Origin: Deroplatys truncata
Taxonomy: Eukaryota; Arthropoda; Insecta; Mantodea; Mantidae
Length of the DNA: 64,000 nt
NCBI GenBank assembly: GCA_030765065.1
Contig: CM060986.1
Location: 77,121,573 to 77,185,572 of the forward strand
Direction of reading: 5' to 3'
Shown: positions 46,537 to 55,990 of the stretch, piece after piece
How positions within the stretch are numbered: the stretch's first letter is position 1
Layout of the letters: the number at the start of each line of letters is the position of its first letter
Program-made: the position numbers and the translations under genes
The notes under the pieces: generated by a model
The model's input: only the letters and a program-made list of their open reading frames with translations
Database searches by the model: none
What the model was told of the DNA's origin: nothing

Positions 46537-47480
46537 CACTGCCGTTTGTGAAAATTGCAACACCAACAAGGAAACGCATGAATTCACTGAATTTAATACC
46601 ACAGTTTAGGTACATGACAAGAAACAAATGATAAACTTGTCAAATATATACATGACCTTTGAGCCCTAATATTCAGTGTTTGGTGTAGCCTCCATGCGCT
46701 GCAATTAGAGCTGCTATACGCCATGGTATTGAATCAAAAAGAATTGATGTCCACGCAGTTTGTATTCGAGCCCACAAATCCGTGACACTGGTTACTGGAG
46801 GACCGTGACGCACCAGGTGCCGACCAACCATATCCCAGACATGTTTGATGGGCGACATGTCAGGTGAACGTGCAGGCCAGGGAAGCAATGGTACCCGTCA
46901 CTCCTCGAAGAAGGCTTGTACATTCCTCACAACATGTTGCCGGGCATTGTCCCGTTGAAATGTGGTCTGTGGAGATGCCTGAAGCAGGGGAGTATCTTGG
47001 GCTCTACACCACCGTTAGGTACCGGTTGCTGCTCAAAGTGCCCTCAATTCAAGGAAGCGAGATCGGTTGTTGTAACCAATGGCGCACCAAACCATCACAC
47101 CTGTTGACCTTCATTTATTACTGCTTCCACACACGCATCACTGTCGTAGCAGCATGCCCTGTACGAGCCGGTATGACAAACCCACTTCCCGGAGACCGAT
47201 CATTCTGCCCCGTTCGAACTCACATACCGAGGCTCCCTTTGACGTCGAAGAGGCATACTGGCACTCACTTTATTGCTTCCACCTTGTTTGACATCTCTGC
47301 ACTGACTACACTGGGCGCAACTTGTCGGACCGACACGAGAGGGTTCTGCTCGGTCTACGTGTACCCCATCTCTCTGCAAATCTAATCACTTATTCCTTGC
47401 ACACTCTTCTACATATCCACCAAGTTTGGAATTATTCGGGAAATTTTTTCTTGGTGTTGCAATTTTCACAAACGGCAATG
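46537..47480 (-). mobile_element. Tc1-like element, 944 bp, internally deleted
   Basis: The terminal inverted repeats CACTGCCGTTTGTGAAAATT (left) and CATTGCCGTTTGTGAAAATT (reverse complement of right) match at nearly every position for 29 bp. TA flanks both ends (46,535-46,536 and 47,481-47,482). The interior is a broken transposase on the minus strand, with the part carrying the first catalytic aspartate deleted. Confidence 0.88.
46673..47255 (-). pseudogene. Tc1 transposase, deleted and frameshifted
   Basis: N-terminal residues GRMIGLREVGLSYR (near 47,190) jump to GVMVWCAIGYN (near 47,090), so the middle is deleted. The second catalytic aspartate survives in QRDNARQHV. The final frame, 46,673-46,888, reads LPWPARSPDMSPIKHVWDMV and ends ALIAAHGGYTKH. 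The catalytic glutamate of the PIEHVWD motif is lysine here. Stops and frame changes occur upstream. Confidence 0.85.
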
Positions 47481-47512
47481 TATATTATATATATATATAA
47501 AATATATATGCC
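47481..47512. repeat. AT-rich simple repeat
   Basis: A TA-rich run directly right of the Tc1 element. Confidence 0.85.
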
Positions 47513-47654
47513 GTTTCTGCAAATTTTGTATAGTTTTTGCAGAACGTTTCTGAAGTTTCACTTTTATACGCAATGATAACTAACAGTTTGTTATTGCTGA
47601 TAATAACCTTAAAATCTCCAAAAGTATGTGTTCAAACAATATCGTAATGTATGA

Positions 47655-47775
47655 GTATTCTGAGTGCCACAAAACATGTATTTCCGGTAAAATCTCAGTA
47701 ATAATATTTTGTGTTGCATACAATGCCTCCTCTACGTATTATAGATTAGCGGTAGAGGAAGTAGAAATAAAAACT
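47655..47775 (+). repeat. R850 family, right-end fragment
   Basis: Contains AAAACATGTATTTCCGGTAA and a degenerate right end (CTCCTCTACGTATTATAGAT, then GGTAGAGGAAGTAGAAA). Confidence 0.65.
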
Positions 47776-48690
47776 AAAAAATGAACTAAAAGCTGGTATT
47801 TAGAAGCACTGTTTTGTTAGAGCGTTTTTTATGTTCCATTTATAGGCCGCCTTTAACCTCTAAGATGATATCGGCGCTTGTTTACCTTATGAACAATTGC
47901 TCTTCGGCAATGATGTTCAGTTCCTTTGGGTTGGTATTACTTTTGGTTAGTACATAAATTCACACAGGCATTCACACACTCATTCATACTTCCAGACTCT
48001 CGGAAGGATGGTTATATATGCTGGCTAAAGAGAGATTCTCACCCTCCAGCCGGAAATCGAAACAGGAACGTCTGGATTTGGAGGTTGGCATGCTAACCAT
48101 AAGATCACAGAAACATTAGGGAACGTTCATACTTTGAACACTTTTCGAAACTTATTATCATTTCATTGAAGTTGACTCTTGAGTTATATAGAGCACATGT
48201 CTTCTAGCAATAATTTGTATGCTTTAAACACTGGAAAGCTATTTGACTTACACCCATATGACTTAGTTCATATTTTACTCGGTGTGGTTAATACTTTGTA
48301 GCAGAATTATTCAGATGCGTTTGAGCTTGGAATCCAAGTTAACTTAGATCTTTGGTTCAGATTAAATGAATGCTCAAAATATGTAATCGTAGGAATGTAA
48401 ATCGGATTCCTGGCTTAATTCTGTTCTCTTAATTTCCGAGAAGCAAAAGAAATCTACTTTATATTTTGGATTAATAATTAAATTCCTTGCCTTTCTTCCC
48501 ATTTTCTTCTTTGCGTCTGCACGAACAACTTAATATTCCGAATATGGGCTAGTTAATACAAGTAGCGAAGAATTTCCCTTCCCTTTAATAATTCAGAAAT
48601 AAAGACACGGAGTGTTTTTGCTGGAAAGAGTTGAATATTTCTAGTTCGACGCCTAGAGGCAGGCAACCCACGTTACGATTTAGTTTATAT
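47776..48690. other. No recognisable gene
   Basis: Nothing supported, except a possible tRNA-like minus-strand head near 48,040-48,110 too degraded to call. Confidence 0.4.
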
Positions 48691-48731
48691 TGGCGTCTGC
48701 TCACTTCGTACACTTAAATATGCATTAGCCA

Positions 48732-48943
48732 TTCTCTCTCTCTCTCTCTTTCTCTCTCTTTGTCTTCGTTTACAGATGTTCAGCTACAAAGTTGGATGCA
48801 AATATTCAGGAGGGAGAGGCGGGAGAAAGATAAAGCAGATAGAATACACGAAGAGAGTGAAAACTGCAGAAGAAATGCAGAAACTATATGATGCTATCAC
48901 TCAGGGCGTACAGGCTCCATCAAAAAAGTTTCACCTGCGATAG
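48732..48943 (+). other. CT tract, AG and 55-codon frame: possible exon
   Basis: A pyrimidine tract (48,732-48,770) ends in TTTACAG, a good 3' splice-site pattern. Immediately after it an ATG at 48,776 opens a 55-codon frame (starting MFSYKVGCKYSGGRGGRKIK) to a stop at 48,943. The product is basic and matches no family I know. It could equally be chance next to a microsatellite. Confidence 0.2.
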
Positions 48944-49050
48944 TCTACACAATGTTAAGATGTTGTCTAGTTTGATTTCTAGGCCGAACAGAGAACAGTG
49001 AGTAGTTTTTGAATGTATGGATCAAGCTGTTAGTCTGGCTAGAAGTGTCG

Positions 49051-49120
49051 TCCTCTGTGGTCTAGGGGTATCACACTAGCCTCTAGTTTCCGAGGACGTG
49101 GGTTCAAACCCGGCGGAAGG
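49051..49120 (+). other. tRNA-like sequence, probably a SINE head
   Basis: TCCTCTGTGGTCTAGGGGTA resembles a tRNA 5' half with A box, and GGGTTCAAACC is a good B box. The two outer ends do not pair well as an acceptor stem, and the anticodon arm is weak. A degraded tRNA or SINE head is more likely than a functional tRNA gene. Confidence 0.4.
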
Positions 49121-49256
49121 TGATGAATTCTTTTTTGGGCGTAAAAATGTTTATGATTTCAATGATAATATTACGCAGCTTTTTTAATATTATTTTGCTA
49201 ATGATATTAAGTAGTATTTTATAATGGTACTTTATCTTAGTACGAACTACTTATAT

Positions 49257-49990
49257 ATGGCGTTCCGTAGGGATCTGTCCTCGGACCATTATTTTCTATT
49301 GTATATGTCAGTGATCTTTCTGCTATCATTAATTATGATTGTTCTTTACCCGTCATATATGCTGCTGATCTAGCTTTCCGTAGCAATGGTACGTTATTGA
49401 ATACCCATGTAAATGAAACTAATGCTACTATTGTTAATTGGTGTAATGCAAATAATCTTAAATTGAACTATAAAAAGGTGCAGATATAAAATAAGCATTA
49501 AACAGGATAATCTGGACAATTGGCGTTTAAGCTTTTAGGCATATATTTTGAATATGGTCTTTGTTGGCGTCTGCTCACTTCGTACATGTGAATGTGAATT
49601 CACATGTGAGTTACGTGTCCAGTAAAATTAGCAAATCAGTATCTAAGTTCAGACCATTGAAAACTACCTAAATATAGAATCTTTATTAATGTGTATTACG
49701 CTTATGTTTATAGTTATCTTGCATATGATCTCATTCTATGGGGCGATCACTACCCCGTAGACAGGCTATTAATTTTACAGAAAAGATTGATTTGTGGGCT
49801 CAAGCTCGAACTCGCTGTAAACCACTGCTTGTCAAATTACGTATTTTACTTTGCCATCTGTGTAGTTATTGTGTGTCTTCTGTATGCGAAGATGAATTTA
49901 CTTAGTTTTACTAGATGCTGTTTTCATAATGACAGCATTAGAACTAGATACTTATATATAATATATAACGTGTGTATGTATATGTATGTA
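49257..49990 (+). pseudogene. CR1/Jockey-like reverse transcriptase debris
   Basis: At 49,257 the plus strand reads YGVP*GSVLGPLF and then YAADLAF, the GVPQGSVLGP and YADD blocks of non-LTR RT with an internal stop and a damaged YADD. NNLKLNYKKV follows at 49,449. A second block, 49,691-49,960, reads YAYVYSYLAYDLILWGDHYP then LLILQKRLICGL, which is typical of the region after the RT domain. The two parts belong to one dead element. Confidence 0.75.
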
Positions 49991-50010
49991 TATATAGGGT
50001 AGTTAAATTA

Positions 50011-50748
50011 TATTCAAACCCACTCGCGGCCTATCTCTACTGCGCGAGATAGCTGGCATTCGCCGGAGAAATTACGCCGGCAGAGGCGGACTAAAATTCT
50101 TACCTTATAGTTGCTGGAAATGTTGACCTTCGCTCTCGAACAGGCAGCATATCTCGTGTAAATATTCTCGCTCACTCTCTGAAGCTCAGTAGCAGGAATT
50201 CTTGTGATTTATTGCACAAAGTTTTTTCTTAAGTTCCTGTAGTGTGCGAGGATTGGAACGTACAGTTTTTCTTTTAAAGAACCCCATAAATAAAAATCAC
50301 AACTCGTTAGGTTAGGAGAACGAGGGGCCACAAATCAACACTAATTATTCTGTCGTCAAACACCTCTCTTATTGCATTAAATGATTCGGCAGCCGTATGT
50401 GCTGTTACAGAACTTTGCTGGAACCAACAATACGATGTCTCTTCTTCTGTAAAGCGATTGCATAATGGCCTCAGAATTATCTAACCTCCGATATCGCTAT
50501 GCATTTATTGTTTCATTAAAGAATATGGGCCTCACTACGCAAGAAATCACAAGAATTTCTGCTGCTGAGCTTCGGAGAGTGAGCGAGAATATTTACACGA
50601 GATATGCTGCCTGTATGAGAGCAGAAGGTCAACATTTCCAGCATCTATTATAAGGTAAGGATTTTAGTCCGCCTCTGCCGGCGTAATTTCCCCGGCGACT
50701 GCCGGCTGTCTCGCGCAGTAGAGAGGGGCCGCGAGTGGGTTCGAATAT
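50011..50748 (-). mobile_element. Palindromic IS630-like fold-back element
   Basis: The left arm CAAACCCACTCGCGGCC and right arm (reverse complement) CGAACCCACTCGCGGCC continue as inverted repeats of about 200 bp (GAAATTACGCCGGCAGAGGC and TATCTCGTGTAAATATTCTC shared). TTA sits outside both ends and may be the target duplication. The centre and left arm together are the C-terminal third of a transposase on the minus strand, and the right arm is an inverted copy of its end. Confidence 0.75.
50100..50450 (-). pseudogene. IS630-like transposase, C-terminal third
   Basis: Minus-strand reading (frames shift) gives SPNLTSCDFYLWGSLKEKLY, then ATELQRVSENIYTRYAACSR. The first block is the third-acidic-residue region of DUF4817-associated IS630-like transposases. 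The inverted right arm at 50,465-50,653 carries the matching tail AAELRRVSENIYTRYAACMR then AEGQHFQHLL, ending at a stop. Confidence 0.7.
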
Positions 50749-51004
50749 TATATATATAACATTGTTATTATAACTTACAAATATAAGGCATCATTAAATA
50801 ATTTCTACTATTTAAAGCTATTCTTTCACACAAGAAAGCCAATAAATTGTTTTGAAGGTTTACAAAGTGTAGTACGTACATACAAACTAGATAACGTTTG
50901 CAAACCCATATTATGATCGTTGTGAACCTCTCTGGTTCCCAAAGTAGTGCATTTAACAGTAACTGTGACATCATGCCAGGCCATCACACAGATAAAACTT
51001 TACA

Positions 51005-52072
51005 ATTTACCCGTTTCCTCCATGCGGTTGTAATAGGTGCTTGAACTGGCTACCATGTCGGCGGATGCAAGATCTCAGTCTAGCCATCGCCAGCCTAACC
51101 CGGCGCAACATGGCCGATGTGATGTCACGGCAAGCTAAGACGATGCTTCCCTGGGCTGTTGAGGGGTCATTGGCCGCTCCTAGTACACCTTATCCTTAAG
51201 ATATTTCCATAAGAAGAACTCCAATGGGGTTAGATATGGTGAACGTGCTGGCCTCCCTATTGGTCCATGTCGTCCGATCCATCGCTCAGGGTAGGTGACA
51301 TCGAGATAAGCCGTTATACGACAGGCCAAATGAGCTGGCGTCCCATCATGTTGGTACTATATAGTTAGTCGGTTATCCAACGAGACTTCATCCAGTAGAG
51401 TAGGCAGCTGGTGTTGTAGGAATGGATATAGTGATTCCCATCATAAAAATACGAGTCTATTAGATGATCACCGAATATACCAGCCCAAACGTTGAAACAC
51501 CACTGGGCTTGTAAGGCCGCCTCTCGCAAACAATGTGGGTTTACAGTGCTCCAGTAATGCATGTTGTGGCGATTTATATGGCCTGTATTATAGAACCCTG
51601 CTTCGTCTGTAAATAACACATTTTCAAAAATATGTGGATCTTGCTCAGTTTGTCGTATGATCCACCTAGCGAACGCCAATCTCCATCCATGATTCGGCTG
51701 CAGTAGCTCCTGGTAGAGTTGAGGATGATAAGGGTGAAACTATGTATGATGCAGTATTCCCCACGCGGAAGATTGCCTAACACTGAAATGCCTGTGAATG
51801 TCGCTCGCACTACAATGCGGATGCTGAAGAACATAATCAACCACACGATCCGTCATTGCTTGGTCACAAACAGGGTGATCTCTTGTGCACTGATCCTGAT
51901 TCCAGAAGGCGGTTCGTAACTCGCAAAAACGTGTGATCTGTAGGAAGTGTTCTCTGCGGAAACCTCTGTTGCACTTGCCTCCATTGAATTCTGCTGTATA
52001 CTAACAGAATGTCCAGATATTCTCTATCCGAAAACATTGTTCCACAGTGAACACGAACGGCTGGAACTTCGT
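51005..52072 (-). pseudogene. IS630-like transposase, near full length, decayed
   Basis: Minus strand in order: start MFSDREYLDILLVYSRIQWR then QVQQRFPQRTLP (N-terminal HTH, 52,040-51,900); FENVLFTDEAGF then NRHNMHYWS and WCFNVWAGIFGDHLI (first catalytic aspartate region, 51,640-51,460); RPARSPYLTPLEFFLWKYLK (third acidic region, about 51,240). The gene is nearly complete, but frameshifts, stops and loss of the second aspartate motif make it inactive. Terminal inverted repeats were not found. Confidence 0.82.
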
Positions 52073-52159
52073 ATTTATAGGCAAATTCATTAGAAGAAAT
52101 CATGATTTGCGAGAATGTTCTCGAACCATGAACAGAAATGAATAAAATAGCTCATTGCA

Positions 52160-52235
52160 GGTGTGATTTGAACCTCCGACCTTCACCACGAGTATCTTCA
52201 GCATGTTAATCACTGCACTACTAGGGCATGTTACC
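52160..52235 (-). other. tRNA-like SINE head remnant
   Basis: The minus strand has an A-box-like TAGTGCAGTGATTAACATGC and a B-box-like GGAGGTTCAAATCAC at the usual spacing. No body matching the other SINEs was recognised, so this may be a different family. Confidence 0.4.
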
Positions 52236-52609
52236 AGCCAGCACCACCGTAGCCTTAATCATGGCTGGTGAATGTGGTGTCAGCAGCTGCATTTCGCGTT
52301 GCCTGTAAAATGAAGGGTTGCCTAGTTACCAATCTGCAGGATGAGAATACTAACGCGGTATATATGTGCAACTATATTTTAACACAAAGGAGGTTTGGCT
52401 AAATTTCTAAAAACGCTTCTTAATACCATTCCTTTACATCTTAGAAATTTGTCTATGATACAGTTCAAGAATTTGAACTACATTGTTAGTAAATCCTCTA
52501 TGTACTGTAAGTGAATTTTATAATATAAGCTGGTCTTAATGTTTTGTAATTTTAATTATTTCTATACTTGACTTTACATGACATTTGGTTTTTCGGAATA
52601 AGCGTTAAT

Positions 52610-52970
52610 ATTTAACATAAACTGTGTCTTTTGGAGATATTCATATTATTATACAGCACGTTGTAATGGCTTACCAGTTATACAAAGTTATACAAAGTTA
52701 TACAAAATCTGTTCAGAATGAAGACAACTCCGCAGGCTATTTCCGGAAAATTCAAGGTATACATTTTGTTTGTCATGGAAGTATCTTAAATATATAATGA
52801 TAAACGAAAATGGTTATAACTACTTCTGAGAAAATATTTTTTTTTCATATAAAGAGTACTAACATGCAACTTTGCGTCGCATCTTAGTACCCTTTAGTCG
52901 CGGAAGGTACTGAGCTTAAATATCAAGTTTGGTATTTACACGCATTTCGTTTTGGAGTCACAAACACGTA
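52610..52970 (+). repeat. R850 family, first part of a split copy
   Basis: Contains GGCTTACCAGTTATACAAAG (with a short internal duplication), GTATACATTTTGTTTGTCAT and ATATCAAGTTTGGTATTTAC. It breaks off where the CA tract should be, at ACACGTA (52,964-52,970). Confidence 0.75.
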
Positions 52971-53872
52971 GTTAGGTACTGGCTGCAAATAATTAAAGGT
53001 GATCAAACAACTCTGAGAGCAATATGTTATTTTATCGTCATCAAATGAACAACATAGAGCATCCAAAATGGTGGGCGGCGGGGTTGCAACGCGAATTATC
53101 AAAAATTGGCTTAAATGATATCTTTAAAGGGGTAATGAAAATACACACAGTGCCGTGAGAAAAGTCAAAAGACGACTGTGCGATATAAACAGGCAGAAAA
53201 TAGAATCTGAATGTAGACAAAGATCAACCTTGGAGCTACAAAATTAAATAAAAACTAGGTGGGGTAAGGAAACATATATTTTGGAATTAGGTATAAAACA
53301 GAGGACGGGAATAGCATGGCTTAGGTTGGGAGGGTGGAAAGCTTACAAGATTGTTGATGATGATGGCAGGAGGATTTGCCCATTATGCGGGGAACAAGAA
53401 GACTGGACGCATATTTTGGCAGCATGCATGCAGAGGGAGGGTATTAGGAAAAAACTATTACCGGAAGTATTTTTGGCTTCCAACAGACGGAGGACAGCAT
53501 GCTGGGACATGATCCTAAACAGCCAAAACTGGCCAAGCTTGGGCACATACTTAATGGAAGTACGTGTACTAATAAGGTGTTTATGTAATTTTTCTTTAAA
53601 CATATGTGGTGCTTGAGTACTTGTGCGTGACTGTGTGTGTGTGTGTATGTGTTTGAGTGTGTGATTCAGAGTGTTTTCCATTTTATATCTATGTATGTAT
53701 ATAGTTCGGTGATTATAAAAAATAGTTGTTTTCTGGTTGATACTGCAAGTCACGTATACAGACCAGGTATTTTTCTAGAGAGCATGTACGGTCTTCTGAC
53801 CCATGTGACTGTGTTATGCAATTAATGTAATACTAAATACTTAATAAATACCACCACTACTGAATACACGTA
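52971..53872 (+). mobile_element. 3' end of a non-LTR retrotransposon, nested in R850
   Basis: The R850 copy is interrupted here, with ACACGTA at both edges (52,964-52,970 and 53,866-53,872) as a possible target-site duplication. The interior is the end of a LINE ORF followed by about 250 bp of 3' sequence without a clear poly(A) tail. Confidence 0.65.
53060..53616 (+). pseudogene. LINE ORF2 C-terminus with zinc-binding motif
   Basis: The last part is open (53,281-53,616): RTGIAWLRLGGWKAYK, then ICPLCGEQEDWTHILAAC. The spacing C-x2-C-x7-H-x4-C matches the C-terminal zinc-binding motif found after the RT domain in many insect non-LTR elements. Upstream, RRLCDINRQKIESECRQR and ELGI reads are broken by stops. 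The RT itself is absent, as in a 5'-truncated copy. The clade is uncertain. Confidence 0.7.
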
Positions 53873-53975
53873 ACAGACACGTGTATCTCGTTTTCTAACA
53901 ATGTCTCAAAATACGTATTCCGGTTGAAATATTGGTATTAAAACTTCCTCTACTTACTGAGAAGGTAAACATGAA
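53873..53975 (+). repeat. R850 family, second part of a split copy
   Basis: Resumes with TGTCTCAAAATACGTATTCC and a degenerate right end (CTTCCTCTACTTACTGAGAA). Confidence 0.65.
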
Positions 53976-55494
53976 ATTAACAAAATCGGTAAAAGGAGTG
54001 AAATAAATAAAAATAAAGGTACTACTAATTGATTTTAAGGCAGAAAATCTAGTGAAAATGTGGAAGATAGATCGATCATTTCAAGATGGGATTCCAAATG
54101 GCAGTCCAGACAGTAAAAGAGACATTGACCGCGCAATAAAATGGACTGTTCAGTTTTGGGGAGCCTCAGCAGGATCGATACCTAAGGATGATTACAGTAA
54201 TGATGATCATAATGTACAACGCAATACATTATTGGGGCAATGCACACAATGTTCAGAGGGTATTTTTTTCCAAAAACAAATGTAATAATCTTAAGAATAG
54301 TCTAAGAATAGTCTTAGAGATAGTTTTTATAATATAAAATTGTAACATTCATATCTCCTTTTATTTACAAACTTGCTCTTTTTATAAGAAAATCACTAAA
54401 GATGTACATAATTATGAAACCATATCCAATAGTGCAATTCATATGGCTCACTACAAGATACTTAAATTTACAAAGTCTCCAATTTGTTCACTCAGTAATA
54501 TTGTAAACAGATTACTATTGAAATTATTTGCTTTACATATTTTAATTGTACAAAAATATTATAAAAGTTACATTTTTAAAAAAAGCTTTTATCCTTCGCG
54601 TAAATTTATTGATTGATATCACTAATCTGTTTTCTTTGTGACGTGTCAATTTATATGTATGGCAGTTCATTATTAAACTATTATGGTTATTATTAGACTT
54701 AGATAAATTACTGGGGGATTTTTGAAAATATCTTTTCCTTTGTTTACATTTCAGGGAATACCAACATTTCTAAAAAATCATTAACTCTGCTGGTAAGGAT
54801 CAAAAGAGGTCTATAGCAAGTACCGCTAAGCTTGTGCTTTGTGGATGTAGCGGCTTCTAGAAATTCAAATTCCAAATGTCTTACTGCTAAAGCTGAGGAT
54901 GTGAAAACTAAAGTAAAATACGACAATCGCATTACAAACGGAAGAGGATGTTTAGGACATAAAAATTGCATCAAATAAACAATTGTTAACGCCAACAAAG
55001 CGGTTTTAGCCTTCCGTTAAAGCACAAAAACTCCAGTTTTCTGAATAGAGGATTACATAGGTAAATAGTGAAGAACACACACTATTGGGGTAATATTTTA
55101 AATTAAACACTTAATCATCTTGAAGCTCTTCCATTTTTTCGAAGTTTGGGAATCGGAGATTTATGTTATTACCCTGTTGCCGATGCTAGGAAGACTTACG
55201 TCCATGCTCAGTAAATGTCTTCAGCGAGAGTTGAGATATGACCTTCGACTTAAAGGATTAGAATGACAAATAGATGGAAAGAGCAAACATTGGTTTAACA
55301 TTAGTTGGTGAGTTGATAATATATTATGGGAAGCTACTGAAAGAAGCGAGACGGAAATCTAAGAGCGCCAATTTTAGTCATAATATTATGCGTTTGGATT
55401 GACCGAAAAATGCGGATCACTCGAATGGACAAAGGAACAGATAAAATTATTATCAATTTTACACCCGGGATCAATTATCGTCACTAGCTAAATA
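53976..55494. other. No recognisable gene
   Basis: AT-rich. Open frames at 54,052-54,285 and 54,744-54,998 have no motif I recognise. Confidence 0.4.
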
Positions 55495-55990
55495 CCGAAC
55501 GAGATGGCGCCACGGTAACGTATGCGACTCGCATTCTAGAAGTCCCGGGTTTGAACCCCTGGGACTGCCCAATCTGACCCATGGGATTCTCGCGGTTTCC
55601 CCGGGTCGGAAGGCAAATACTGGGGTGGTTCCTCTTCTACCACGACTTTCCTGCACCTCATTTCCTGTGCCCATATCCTCTACTGTTATCTGTTTCAGGG
55701 TTGTAGAAGTAGATGACGGTGTTTGACTTGTTGTGGCTGGGCGGTGGATGTGCACTTTATAGATGTTCCTTCGCTGGTATCGTTACGGGACTACTCAGTT
55801 AGGTTTCGCCTCCGAATTGAGCCCCACCAGGGGGAATCGCCGGGGGTTAGGGGGCTTGTAGGTAAGCCCAGGCGTCGTCGGATGCGTTCGATCTGCCAAC
55901 TTTAGGGACCCATCCATGGTTGTGCTTGGCGTCATCCAGATCTGATCGCTCTTAGGGTCTCTCCCGCTCCCTTCCTCCATGGGGTAGCGA
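55495..55990 (+). mobile_element. tRNA-headed SINE, plus strand
   Basis: This copy has the clearest head: AACGAGATGGCGCCACGGTA (A-box region), GCGACTCGCATTCTAGAAGT, then GGGTTTGAACCCCTGG (B box). The first part of the body (TGGGATTCTCGCGGTTTCC, GGTTCCTCTTCTACCACGA) pairs with the copy at 58.3 kb. The 3' half differs from the 18-kb and 20-kb copies, suggesting subfamilies. Confidence 0.78.

Noticed and set aside
46864-47385. 173-codon plus-strand frame
   Set aside because: Antisense to the degraded Tc1 transposase. TIRs and minus-strand motifs explain the sequence.
49051-49120. Functional tRNA gene
   Set aside because: A and B boxes are present but the acceptor and anticodon stems do not pair properly. 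A SINE head or pseudo-tRNA is more likely.
54052-54285. 77-codon frame starting MKMWKIDRSF
   Set aside because: No family motif, no splice context, and the length is unremarkable for AT-rich DNA.
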